Source: Costus lasius (Eukaryota; Streptophyta; Magnoliopsida; Zingiberales; Costaceae). Taken from it: DNA of 64,000 nucleotides. The stretch covers positions 94,238,439 to 94,302,438 of the forward strand of contig CM050450.1 in the NCBI GenBank assembly GCA_027563935.2, given 5' to 3'. Below are positions 37,315 to 48,600 of the stretch, piece after piece. Each line of letters begins with the position of its first letter. Within the stretch, counting starts at the first letter, position 1. Below the pieces are notes generated by a model. It was not told the DNA's origin. It ran no database searches and was given only the letters and a program-made list of their open reading frames with translations. A program made the translations under genes and the position numbers.

Positions 37315-38315
37315 GGTGTTCGTTGCTGCAGGAATCTACAACAAAGCAAGAACAACAAGGTCAGTATCAATGTTAGAATCAATCCAGGACTTAAGAATGA
37401 TTCCTTTCTCACTATTTTATCTGACTGAAAAATCCAATAAAACAGTCCGAAAGAGTAAAACTCTTTTAGTGAGATGGGATCCAGATTTCATACTTGGTCT
37501 CCGCATCCCGCTCAGGCGAGATAAGATGCACAGAGAGTTCAAGCACTAATCACTGGTAGGCTATGCATGCCAATCGCCAACCCGTGCGATTCCCCTTCAT
37601 CTAGGCAATCCAGAAAACTATGCCAACTGAGTTGGTACAACACAGTTTCTGATTCCACAGATGGCTGCCTCCATATAGCTAACATATGCTCAATATGTAG
37701 CCTACATGGTCAAGCTGACCCGACCTACTCCCTGGACCACCACGTGCTATGCTGAGCAACGAGAAGCGATAAATCCCTTCTCTGTAACACGTAGGTGTAA
37801 TCACACACCGTCTGAAGATAGCTGGGCGTGCCCACTGAGTGGGTACAACACGGCCCCAACGATAGTCAGAACAGTGAGGTTTCGCGTCAAAAGGCTTTCG
37901 TGCTTGATATTTAACGTTGGATTTTAACGGTCCTTTTATCTTCTTACTAACATGCATATCCTATGGTGATAGCAGAAGATTAACTCATGCAGGTGCTAAT
38001 ATTACTTAAACAGTAAATAGAAAGCACAATGATCTTATGTGGTAAACGCCCATAAAGCCTAAGTAAAAACCCTAGTTTTACACAAGTCTTCTCTAGAGCT
38101 CTTTATGGGTCTCTTGATACTTCATCTGGCCTAGCCCGGGCCCAAGCGCCTTCTGCAGCTCAAATGCGCCTGTGCTAGAGTCGAACTCTAGACCTTCCAC
38201 CTGGTCAAGCCACTTGCTGCAAGCGCTTCTGCCATGTGTGCTCTGTGCTCATGTCTGATCAAAATACATTTTAATCTATCTAGACATGATTTGACACACA
38301 GGTCAATTTACACCA
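37315..38315 (-). other. Truncated leader of element G
   Basis: Homologous to about the first kilobase upstream of Gag in F. It ends abruptly at 38315, where the LTR of H begins; F continues for roughly another 950 bp to its primer site. The rest of G's leader and its 5' LTR are not in the window. Confidence 0.82.
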
Positions 38316-39777
38316 TGTTTTTGCCTATATTTTAGATCATATTTTGGACTTAATTGAATGATTTTATGCAATTTTTAGTGTTTTTACTTCACTTTGCATA
38401 GAATCTTCACTTTTCTTGGTTTTTATAAAAATGTAGGTAAAATGGCACAAAAATGATGGATTTTGGGAGATTTGAAGCCATACTACGATTCCCGAGGAAA
38501 CTACGAACTTACACGTCAAATTTGGAGCGAAAAGGGTGGAGATTTCGACTTTCACGGCTTTGGCCGTAATTCTGGGTTGGCCGTAATTTTGAGTTTGAGC
38601 AGTCGGTGAAAAACGGTTAAGTGTTGGAAAGAACAGAAACTTTCACGGGTGAGACCATGAATCCATCACGGTCCGTGAATATTTCTATGACATAAGACAT
38701 ATACACACAGAGGCATTTACGGCCTTGGCCGTAAACTCATCACGGATCGTAAAAATGTCCGCTTTTCATGTTTCTCACTCAATTCGACTCCAAACTGAAC
38801 TAGAATTGAACCAAACTCTCCAGAAACCTTCTAGATGGGTTCTATACTGATTAGACTATAAAAGGAAAGGTTTTGGAAGGGTTTCGGGGGCTTCTAGGCA
38901 CGAAAACGAAGGGCTGTAGCGGCGGCGGCGGAAATCAATTTTAGGGTAGAAATCCGGCGAGAGATCACGCAAGGGAGGGGTTTGATCACTTCATCTTCAT
39001 CATCAGATCAAGGGGAAGAGCTCTAATTTCTTTCCAAGTGTCTCTTTGCATTATTTTAGAAAGATTACATGTGTAATTCATTGATGAACATGATGTTTGC
39101 TTTGAATATAAACGAGTAAACTCTATTTTTGGGATTTGGGGAATAGCCTGTTGATAATTTATGGATTGAATATATTGTTTTAAATCTTATACATGAATTT
39201 TATAGATTTGATTTGAATAGAATTGTGTTTATTCCATAATTTACCTTAGCCACGTAATTTTACGTCTTAGACATTGCGAGAAGGACCGAGAGGTGAATCA
39301 CAACGTCGGATCTATTCTTTTCAAACCTATGATTCCGATCATGAGAGTAGTTCGGATTTACTTGAAGGATTCCATGATTTTTCACAGAACTTAATGGATC
39401 TATTTATGTTAATTGTCACGAGAGTAAGGAATTAATATAAATAGATACTGGATTACGCTTCGAGAGGAGGAAATCTGTACCCTAGGAAAAATCCCTTTGA
39501 ACGCTTTAATTTTCGGTCAAAAGTTTTTTTTTATTAAATTCATAATCATCGGTGTGATGAAACCCTAGATCCTGATTTTATCTGAATTTAGTTTTAGCCA
39601 AAACCCTAAAACCACCTTTTTGTTTTCTTGCATTAGAAGTTTTCAAAACAAAAACTACACTTTGAATCGTCTAGATATAGATCGATCGTGTAATCGGTAC
39701 TTGACCGCCAGATCCTCGTTTGGAACGATAATCTTTTTATTACTTCGATAAATCCGTGCACTTGCGGATCGCTATCA
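38316..39777 (+). repeat. Element H 5' LTR
   Basis: About 1,462 bp with TG...CA ends (TGTTTTTGCC...GCTATCA), bounded on the left by the break in G's leader and on the right by a primer-site-like sequence. It contains a TATA box, several TTACGG/CCGTAA palindromes (the longest at 38716-38735) and, near its end, GTGCACTTGCGGA. That sequence is also found close to the ends of LTRs K and S, so they are relatives. Confidence 0.72.
38857..38865 (+). promoter_or_regulatory. TATA box in H LTR
   Basis: TATAAAAGG lies 541 bp into the LTR and matches the plant TATA consensus well. It probably marks the U3/R boundary about 30 bp downstream. Confidence 0.6.
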
Positions 39778-39783
39778 AGTTTT

Positions 39784-39801
39784 TGTCGCCATTGTCGGGG
39801 G
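39784..39801 (+). other. Primer-site-like sequence of H
   Basis: TGTCGCCATTGTCGGGGG lies six bases after the LTR end. It resembles the TGGCGCCGTTGCCGGGGA primer site of Athila/Tat elements, with several mismatches. Confidence 0.6.
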
Positions 39802-40117
39802 TCAGGCCAGTCAATATTGATTTAATCGTGAGATTTATAGACTAGACATTTTTTTATTTATTTTTTATTTTTGTTTTTATTTTTTTTATTTTTGTTTTTA
39901 TTTTTTATTTGTTTTCATTTTTCTTGTTTTATTTGTTTTGCGCATTTTTTTTATATTGGTAGTTTATTTTATTTTTTTTCTCTTTTTGGATTAACACATT
40001 GTATGAACAGGAGAACTCAAAAATCATTAGACTAGATATTTTACACTTTATTTTGCATCTCCTGTTTTATATTTTGTATTTTTGAATTTTATTTGCATAA
40101 ACTGAAAAAAAAAAATA

Positions 40118-41338
40118 ATGTTTAACCAATGTCAATGGTCAGGTCAGAAGTATGTGCCACTAGCAATGCAGACAAGAGAATATGGTATAGATTCATTACA
40201 ATCACTTGTAGCAAGGGTAAATTCTTTAAATCAACACACTAGATATTTAAGAATGCAATATTCTGTTATTTGTGATATTTGTGGTTGTCAAGGGCATCAT
40301 TTTACTGAATGTCAATTAGGGATTCCTCTATGCTTTAACTTGCCTAGTACTCACAATCAAAATTGGGAGAACCATGAAAATTATTTTTATCAGAATGACC
40401 CAGCTTTTATTCCATAACCAAACTTTAGTGAACCTCAAGAATCCAACTTAGAAGCCAGGCTTGAAAAGATTTTAGCTGATGTGACTAAACAAAATGAGAA
40501 AATTCATAGTATGTTTTATGGCACTGATAAAAATGATATAGAGGATGGAATCTAGGATGAATCTGAGAATTTTGTAGAGTTGGATCAATCATTAGTCATG
40601 ACTCCTGATTATGATTTACCTTATTCAAATTTTGATGATTTTGAAAATTTTGATGATTGTGATTTACCTTCCTCTGCACTTTACCAGCCATCTAGTCCCC
40701 TCTCACATAATGAAGTGTCTTGCAACACAAATATTTGGGACACATTTGATGAAAAATTTGAATTTTTGGAGACTTGTGAAAAGAAGGATAATGAATTTAT
40801 GGAACCTCAAGAAAGAACTAGTGAGATAGATGTGGGTGAATTTGATAGTGTTAGGATGGAATACCCCACTGAAGAGAAAGAAATTGAGAAAAAAGATGAG
40901 AAAGGGGATCCTGTGCATATTCTACCACCACCACCATGTGAACCATCAATTCTTCTTCTCTAGGAAAAATCATTAGGGATTTGCATTATAGATGGTGGAG
41001 AGGATAATGATGATAAGGTAGATGAACTATTATTTGACTCAAATGCTAGCACAGGTACCCAGCAGAAGATAACACATGAGATTATTGATCACATTGGCAT
41101 TGAGGTAACTGAAAAACCAAAAATAAAATTTGAAAGCTTCTTGATCAATCCAAGGTATGAAATTTTTGATTTTGATTCTAATCTTCTTCCTATTGCTGAT
41201 ACAAATCAAAACGAAGAATGCATGATATTACTCGTGGATAAATATAGGAAAATTATTGATTATTCTTTGCATGATTTTAACTTTTATTTTTGTATGCATG
41301 TACTGGACACTGCAACATGGATCCACCTGCTTAACTAG
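40118..41338 (+). pseudogene. Decayed Gag-like frame of H, three in-frame stops
   Basis: ATG 40118 opens a frame that continues in phase to 41338, about 406 codons, broken only by TAA 40415-40417, TAG 40553-40555 and TAG 40961-40963. All three fit C-to-T changes of CAA or CAG. Around residue 51 there is a zinc knuckle, CDICGCQGHHFTEC (CX2CX4HX4C). The middle third (about 40580-40920) is rich in D, E and F, followed by a PPPPC stretch. The C-terminal part (IKFESFLINPRYEIFDFD) matches nothing I recognise. The knuckle suggests a nucleic-acid-binding, Gag-derived protein, but the N-terminal capsid part is not evident. Its persistence as one long frame suggests it was once translated. Confidence 0.7.
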
Positions 41339-42650
41339 ATATATTTGATGGACACACTCCTGAGATGAAGAAAAAATTGAAGATTATATGCTCTCTATTA
41401 TAGCACTGACTCACCAACTCCACCATGACATGAAGCTATGGTCAAGCTAATGACCTTAAACAAGCGCTTTTGGGAGGCAGCCCAAAGTTTTTGAAGTTTA
41501 TTAATTTTTGCATTCTTAGTTTTTGGTTTTTGATTTTATTTAAATTTTTAGGAATTTTTGCAGCATGTATTGATGAATTTTTATTCATGGAAAATCTTCC
41601 GATAAGTTGTTTTATTTGTAGGAACTTTTGGAGAATTTTTATTTGATAGAAAAGTGATTAACGAAACAATCACGGGTGCAGCCAAGAATCATATACCGAC
41701 TGTGATGACGACATTTTCTTTGTGAGTATGGTAAACATGATTTTGATAGTGAAACATGATGGTATTTAATGTTTGAAAATTGTTTACATTGTAAAATATG
41801 ATTATCTTTAATGTGATACAATTTCTAGATTTTTCGGGGTCATGTTTTCATCTTTTGATATAACTGCACAAGATTTCGCTTATATTTTCAAAGGGAACTC
41901 TTGCAAAATTTTTCTGAAATTCATCATGACTTGATTTAATGTTTATGCATATGCAATAATTTAAGTCTAGGGTGTCCTTCATGTTTTGCTTTTTTTCTTC
42001 AAAGCTTTATTGGTATGAATTTTGAATGTTTATGATTGTTAAGGAATTATCAAATTTGTTTTACCCTTGGTTTTGAACTCAGAAAACATTTTGAGTAATT
42101 TGAAATTTCATATAGACTTAGATTGTTGAGTAAATTCAATTCTGGTATTGATAAAATACATATGTGAATTGTTATATGTTCATAAGACACGTGCATAGTA
42201 TCTTGTTACTTGAAGTCTAATTTATCTATTTCTACCTGATGGAAATTTTTATGAATAGAAAATTGGTGATATTTATTTAAATTGATATTTGCTCCAACTC
42301 CTCTAGTTGAGAAATCTAAAGTCATGAGTTATATTATACCACGAGTTGGTATACTTTAAATCTATTGCGATCTAGTGTCGATAACGATTTAAGTACCATG
42401 CCACTGACCGGCTTTCTCTAGAAAAAAAAAAGAAAAAAAAAAGAGAAAAGAGAAAAGACTCCTCTACTTGGCACTGCTAAATTTGGCAGTGGTACCTAAG
42501 ACATGAGTTGAAGTCTAATAACGAGAAAAAAAATGGAGAAAAAGAGAAAGCTGTAGGTTGAGTGGACAACTCCACTGACTTTCATGATTGAGACTATGAG
42601 TTAAATTATACTACTCTGTGGTATACTTTAATCAATGTTATGATGCTAAC
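41339..42650 (+). other. 3' untranslated region of H, no gene seen
   Basis: About 1.3 kb, A/T-rich. It holds the Athila/Tat-like block at about 41447-41490 and purine tracts at 42421-42458 and 42521-42549. A diverged direct repeat of about 40 bp is built on ATGAGTTA...GGTATACTTTAA (near 42326 and 42597). The expected 3' LTR is absent. Confidence 0.6.
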
Positions 42651-44240
42651 ATTGTGTTCATGATTTAAATAGAATTATTTTTGATTTAAATAAACTCGTT
42701 GGCTGTGATATTGTGTTCATGATTTAAATAGAATTATTGACTGTGATATTTTTCTATGTATTGGTTGTTAATAGTTAATTAACTAGAGATTTTTGGATGT
42801 TAATGTTAATTAATTAACTAAGTTATTGGATGTTAATTTTTAGTTAATTAATTAGAGTTTATTGGTTAATTAATTAGACCTTATTGGTTAATTAACTAGC
42901 TTATTGGATATTAATTAAATCCTTATTGGATTTGCGTTTAAGTGAATTCATTAAATGGATGTTAATTTAAATTCTTATTGGACTTTCACTTAAACTATGG
43001 GTTATTGGGTTAGATGGATATTAGATATAAAATTCGAATTAGTTAGTTAAATGGATTAAACCCTATTTGAATTAATTGGTTAATGGGTTAAAAATTAAAA
43101 ACCGAAATGTTAAGTGGGAATTTTCGGCTAGGGTAGAGTTTTTGGCGAAATTGTTGGCTTGGAAGAAACCTTGGGCGACGGCTAGGAGGAAGAAGGCGAT
43201 CTTGGTGTTCTTCGAATTATTGAGGTGATTTTCTTCATCTTCTTCCCTTGGCGAATTTCCTTGAGGTGAAGAAGCTTCCTTGGCGAGTTCTTGGAGATCC
43301 TTTGGGCGATATCAAGGCTTTAGACGATTTTTTGTGTGGAGGATTTTCGGTTTAAGAGGTGAGTGGGGTGTCTTAATTGATTTCTAGCAATTTGGTTGTG
43401 TTAATTGATGCATTAGATTGATTAGAAATTTTACCATGTTAAAAACCGAAAACTCAAGACTTCTCTTTGTTATAAACCGAAAGTTACAATGGTATAATTA
43501 TCATGAAAACTCAAGACTCCTTGTTAACTAAGGTTTTATTTAAGTTGGAAATTTTATCATGCTAAAAACCAAATTATGATGTATCTTCATGAAAACCGAA
43601 AATTTGTATAGGTGTATATCTCATGAAAACCGAAACTTGTAGCTTGAAATTTAAGGTATTTTTATAGGGAATTTTGGTAGCATTAAACCATTGAATTGGG
43701 AGTATGAAATTCTTGTTAACTAGGTATTTTATAGGGAATTTTGGTAATATTAAATCATTGATTTTTGGTAGCATGAGAATCTTGTTTGAAATAGATATTA
43801 TGTTTGAAACCGTGGGCTAGATGTGATGTTTTGTGAACCAGATTGTAAGAGCATGGATTTTAATCTTATGTTGATTTTTATGGATGCCCTAATAAATGCT
43901 AATAATATTATAAGAGTCATGTTTGTTTATTTATGACCATGAATCTTTGTTTGAGAAATTTGGGTGATAACTTAGCAAGGCTGCACTGAATTGATCAGCA
44001 TGAAACCTAAGGACTACCCTACATTATGTGATTTTTGAATGTTATGTGATTATGTGATTTTGAATATTATGCGGTTATGTGATTTTGAATATTATGTGGT
44101 TATGTGATTTCAAATATTATATGTTGTGATCATGGAATGGTTAGGACTAAGGCTAAGTGTAACTGTGTGCTCAATGGGATAGTTGATATGTGATATGTTA
44201 AGAGTTGGATATTTCAGCCCTGTATTGTGATATGTGAAGG

Positions 44241-44320
44241 GGGTTGATGTTCAGCCTGCCTGTTATGATTATTGTGATGGGGGTTGATGTTCAGCCTGCC
44301 CGATATGATTATTGTGATGA
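44241..44320. repeat. 40-bp tandem repeat in I LTR
   Basis: GGGTTGATGTTCAGCCTGCC starts at 44241 and 44281. The same pair occurs in the 3' LTR at 51890-51969. Confidence 0.88.
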
Positions 44321-44423
44321 CTATCCTAGAGTCTAGTTGACACTTAGGAGTCCACCTTTGTGATATAAGATATAAGATGTGTCTGTTGTCCAGTAGGAAC
44401 CCTTTGGGAGAATGAGTTTTGAC

Positions 44424-44654
44424 GCAAAGTGCCATGTCTTGGTCGGACAGGGGGCCACCTCTTGATGTCATCACTCTTTTGTGTTATGGGGTGTCGTAGA
44501 GCAAAGTGCCACGTCATGACCTGGCGGGGGCCACCTCTTGAATCTACACATCTTTTTGTGTTATGGGGTGTAGTAGAGCAAAGTGCCACGTCCTGACCTG
44601 GCGGGGGCCACCTCTTGATTCTATACACTGTCCATCTATAAGTTGCATGCAGGC
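44424..44654. repeat. 77-bp tandem repeat, three units, in I LTR
   Basis: GCAAAGTGCCACGTC-type units begin at 44424, 44501 and 44578, each with GGGGGCCACCTCTTGA. The first is the most diverged. The 3' LTR has the same array at 52073, 52150 and 52227. Confidence 0.9.
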
Positions 44655-45531
44655 TTCTCCCAGTGCTTAGGCCAAAGCCGGGTTAGACCATGATGGTCAC
44701 TACTGAATATGCTGGACAACTAGGTTAACTAAGTGGTTAATGTGTACAGTGGTTTAGAGTGTAGCTCTAGAACCTTAGTTACTCTATGGGGACAGTTGTG
44801 TGATGTCTTGGCAGTGTATACTTGATTGTTCATATGTGTTTTGTTCTTTAATTTTGTTATATGTTGATATGATAATCTGTTAAAAATTTTTAAAATAATC
44901 TGCCTGTATTTTTGAATGTATGCTATGGATGGTCGTTTGAGACTATCCACTCACTGGGCTGTGTAGCTCACCCCTCAATGTTTTCAGGTGTAGAACAGGG
45001 GCGCACTGCATGAGTTAGCATGTTATACGGATATTGTGATTCTCCATGCTGGTTGGATGTATAACTTTTGTGCTTAATTAACTGAGGCCGGATGTGGCCG
45101 AATTATATGAACTTGGGTTGCCAGTTGTGGCCAAACTATGTGTGAACTTGTGTTGCCGGTTGTGGCGGTTTTGATATTATGATTTTTGTGTCACCGCGGG
45201 CTTTGGCCTGGTTTCGGTGTTTGGTATCACTGTGAAACTTTATGGAATCGACGTTGTGATTTTGTTTTGAATTTCAGTTTGATGTGTATTTTTGCAATCG
45301 GTTTTGATATACATGTAACTTGCATATGTCCAGTGCAAGTATTGCGTGGTGGCAGGTACCTTTATGAATTGTGTTTCTTGGAGATTGTATGTATGGATTT
45401 TTGGAAATTTTCAGATCGTGTTTCTTGAACTCGGTTTTACCTAGCATGTGAATCGATCTTGTATGACACATCCTGTTTCTTCTGTGATTTGTGTTGCTTG
45501 TTTGGGGTTAAGATAACGGGATGTTACAGAA

Positions 45532-45542
45532 TGGTATCAGAG
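45532..45542 (+). other. Primer binding site, element I
   Basis: TGGTATCAGAG three bases after the LTR end, initiator-Met-tRNA type. Confidence 0.88.
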
Positions 45543-45655
45543 GAAGTTGGCTAGCTAAAACTTAGTTCGGGGGAAAACATGTTTGTGTATTGCTAGACAC
45601 CTGATAGGTTTATGTTTGTTTTCCTGACTATGGCATGTGTGTGTAGGAATTTAAG

Positions 45656-48600
45656 ATGGTGCGAACCAGAGGAAATGCTAGTGGCGAGGATGAGCAGCCT
45701 TCGAATCTCTCGAGAACTATTGAGGCTCTGACTGGCATGGTACAGCAACAAGGTGCCATGATAGAGAGGCAAGCTCAGATGCTGCAGCAACAACAGACTC
45801 AGCATCAAGAGGCTCAACAGCAGCTTTTGCAGCAGCTGACTCAAGAGAGACCCCAGACTACTACTCGAGCGGTGGGGGATGACTCTCAAGAGGGCGCTCA
45901 CAGGCGCTATGCCTCACTTGTGAGTGAATTCCAGAAACTGGGTCCCAGCTCTTTTTATGGGGGCTCAGAATCCAGTACTGCCGAGAACTGGCAGTTGTGC
46001 TTGGAAAAGATTTTCCAAGTCATGCGGTGCTCGGACGAAGACAAGTTATGTCTGACCACCTATATGATGCGTGGTGACGCAGATGAGTGGTGGAAGGGCG
46101 TGGTGAGACTTGCTGAGGAAAAACATGAGACAGTAGATTGGCCCTATTTATTTTCTCAATTTAATGAGAAGTACTTCCCTGATAGCTTGGTGGAGGACCG
46201 AGAGGTGGCATTTATTCACCTGGAGCAGGGTGATATGACAGTAGACCAGTATGAATTGCAGTTCACTAAGTTGGGAAAGTATGCCCCTCACCTGATAAAC
46301 ACTGAAAAGAGAAGGGCTACTAAGTTTCTTAGAGGTCTCAGATGGGACATTCGGGAGCAGGTTGGTGCTCAGCATTTGGAGACTTATGTTGAGACTGTTG
46401 GGCGAGCACGCACCATAGAGAGATACATATCTGAGAGGAGTTCTAATGCTGCCGCGACTGTGATTCCTGCAATTGAGGCGACAGTTCCTCAGTATGGTAA
46501 TGGCGGCAAGGGTAAGAAGTACCCTAGACATAAGGACTACAAGAAGAGCAGGTATAAGCCTTACTCTTACAAGGCACCGCAGCAGTCCAGGGATGCACCG
46601 CAGCAGTTCAGGGATGTCAGAGATGTAAAGAACAGTATCACAGAGGATAGGACTTGTAATTATTGTGGGATCAAGGGACATCTGGTGAAGGATTGTTATA
46701 AGAAGAATGGTGTATGCTTCAGATGTAAGAAATCAGGGCACATGGTCAAAGACTGCAAAGAGCCTGAGATACAGAATAGAGGCGCAGAGAAGCCTACAGT
46801 CCAGACACGAGTTTATGCTGTGGCTGAGAAGGACACACGAGCTTCCCGATCCGTCGTGGAAGGTACCTTATTTGTATTTGATCAGTTAGCTCGTATCTTA
46901 TTTGACCCTGGTGCAAATCTGTCTTTTGTATCTGTTAGATTTGCTGCATGTTTACCTGTTGTACCTAAGATGCTAGATTATGTTGTGTCTGTCAGTACTC
47001 CCTTAGGAAAGTCATTATCTACAGATACTGTTTGTGCTAATTGTGTAGTGCATGTAGAGGGTTATGAGTTTCTGGTAGATCTAATCCTCTTAGACATGCA
47101 AGATTATGATGTCATCTTAGGAACGGATTGGTTGTCTTCACATCATGCCACTGTGGATTGCTTTGAGAAAGTAATCACTTTAAATCTGCTAGATGGGAAT
47201 CAGATTTTTGTGAGAGGTCTAGTGTCAGACCAAGGACCACATGTAATATCTTTTCTGCAGGCCAGAAAGTTACTTGCTAGTGGGTGTAAGGGTTACCTTG
47301 CGCATGTTAAGGTGCAGGATGATTCTACTTCTGATTTGACTCAGATGGCGGTGGTGAAAGAGTTTCCTGATGTGTTCTCTGAGGAATTTTCAGGCTTGCC
47401 ACCAATTAGAGAAGTGGAGTTTGGCATTGAGTTGGCGCCAGGTACGGCACCTATCTCCAGAGCTCCTTATCGCATGGCTACCTCAGAGCTGGCTGAGCTT
47501 AAGAAACAACTGGAGGAATTGCTAGAGAAAGGGTACATTCGGCCTAGTGCTTCTCCCTGGGGAGCGCCAGTGCTGATTGTAAAGAAGAAAGATGGAACCC
47601 TGAGGATGTGTATAGACTACAGGCAACTGAACCAAGTGACTATCAAGAATAAGTATCCTCTTCCCAGAATTGATGATCTGTTTGATCAATTACAGGGAGC
47701 TACAGTGTTCTCTAAGATTGATCTGAGATCAGGGTATTATCAGCTTAGAGTCAAGGATGAGGATATATTTAAGACTGCTTTCAGGACCAGGTATGGGCAT
47801 TTTGAATTTTTAGTTATGCCTTTTGGACTGACGAATGCACCTGCTGTCTTCATGGATTTGATGAACAGGGTATTCCATGAATTGCTTGACTCTTGTGTGG
47901 TAGTCTTTATAGACGATATTTTGGTATACTCACGGACTACTTCAGATCATGTCAGTGACTTGCGCAGAGTGCTGGAGGTTCTGAGGAAGAACCGATTATA
48001 TGCCAAGGCTAGTAAGTGTGAGTTCTGGCTAGAGAAGATCAGTTTCCTTGGGCATGTGATTTCTGGTCAAGGGGTGTCGGTGGATCCAGTTAAAGTGCAA
48101 GCCATTCTTAATTGGGGAAGACCGACTAGCGCTACTGAGATCAGAAGTTTCTTGGGTTTAGCAGGTTACTACCGGAGGTTTGTTGAGGGATTTTCCAAGC
48201 TGGCGGGTCCTTTAACTAAATTGACCAGAAAGGAGGCCAAGTTTATTTGGGATGACAAGTGTGAAGAGAGCTTTCAAGAGCTGAAGAGGAGGTTGACTAG
48301 TACACCGATCCTCATTATTCCTAGTGATGGGGAAAGGTTTACTGTTTATACGGATGCTTCAGGCAAAGGGTTGGGTTGTGTCTTGATGCAGAAGGGTTCT
48401 GTAGTAGCCTATGCTTCGAGACAACTGAAGGAGTATGAATTGAACTACCCTACTCATGATTTAGAGTTGGCGGCCGTAGTCTTTGCTTTGAAGATATGGC
48501 GCCACTATTTACTGGGTCAGGAGTTCGATCTGTTCACTGATCACCAGAGTCTCAAGTATATCTTCACTCAGAAGGAATTGAACATGAGACAGAGAAGATG

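Larger units (their letters stand above)
2346..38315 (-). mobile_element. Angela-like Ty1/copia element G, interrupted, truncated at its 5' end
   Basis: Host element of the left-hand nest. Its 3' LTR is 2346-2439 plus 22628-24208, split by element A. Its coding region is 24229-25968 plus 35162-37314, split by element F. Its leader runs 37315-38315 and stops where H begins, so its primer site and 5' LTR are missing. Removing A and F restores continuous homology with A, B and F: the LTR joins at the CATAT duplication and the protein joins at GREIKLDES/SPEEGQSSQA across the CTTTC duplication. G itself lies in C at 2346. It is the oldest of the four family members by nesting order and carries most of the decay seen. 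Confidence 0.88.
38316..42650 (+). mobile_element. Athila/Tat-like non-autonomous retroelement H, 3' end missing
   Basis: An LTR-like unit (38316-39777) is followed by a primer-site-like sequence, an A/T-rich stretch and a single decayed reading frame with a zinc knuckle. Then come the sequence TTAAACAAGCGCTTTTGGGA near 41456 and GGCAGCCCAAAG just after it. As I remember them, such blocks follow pol in Athila/Tat elements. Purine-rich tracts follow at 42421-42458 and 42521-42549. No protease, RT or integrase is encoded, so H would have needed proteins from another element. No 3' LTR is present: the sequence joins element I at about 42651. Confidence 0.7.
42651..45528 (+). repeat. Element I 5' LTR, altered start
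   Basis: Clear homology to the 3' LTR begins at 42674. The segment 42651-42709 repeats at 42710 with a 59-bp period, so the start looks like a local duplication that replaced the true end TGTAAGATCC. It ends GGGATGTTACA at 45528. A 77-bp tandem repeat lies at 44424-44654. Confidence 0.88.

Noticed and set aside
44214..44628. Minus-strand frames over the 77-bp repeats
   Set aside because: The repetitive peptides come from the tandem repeat, identical in both LTRs at 51863-52238.
44424..44654. Regularly spaced repeats resembling a CRISPR array
   Set aside because: The units are contiguous and 77 bp long, with no unique spacers, and lie in a plant LTR.
45593..46681. Minus-strand frames of 102 and 177 codons under element I's gag
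   Set aside because: They are shadows of the plus-strand Gag frame and contain no motif.
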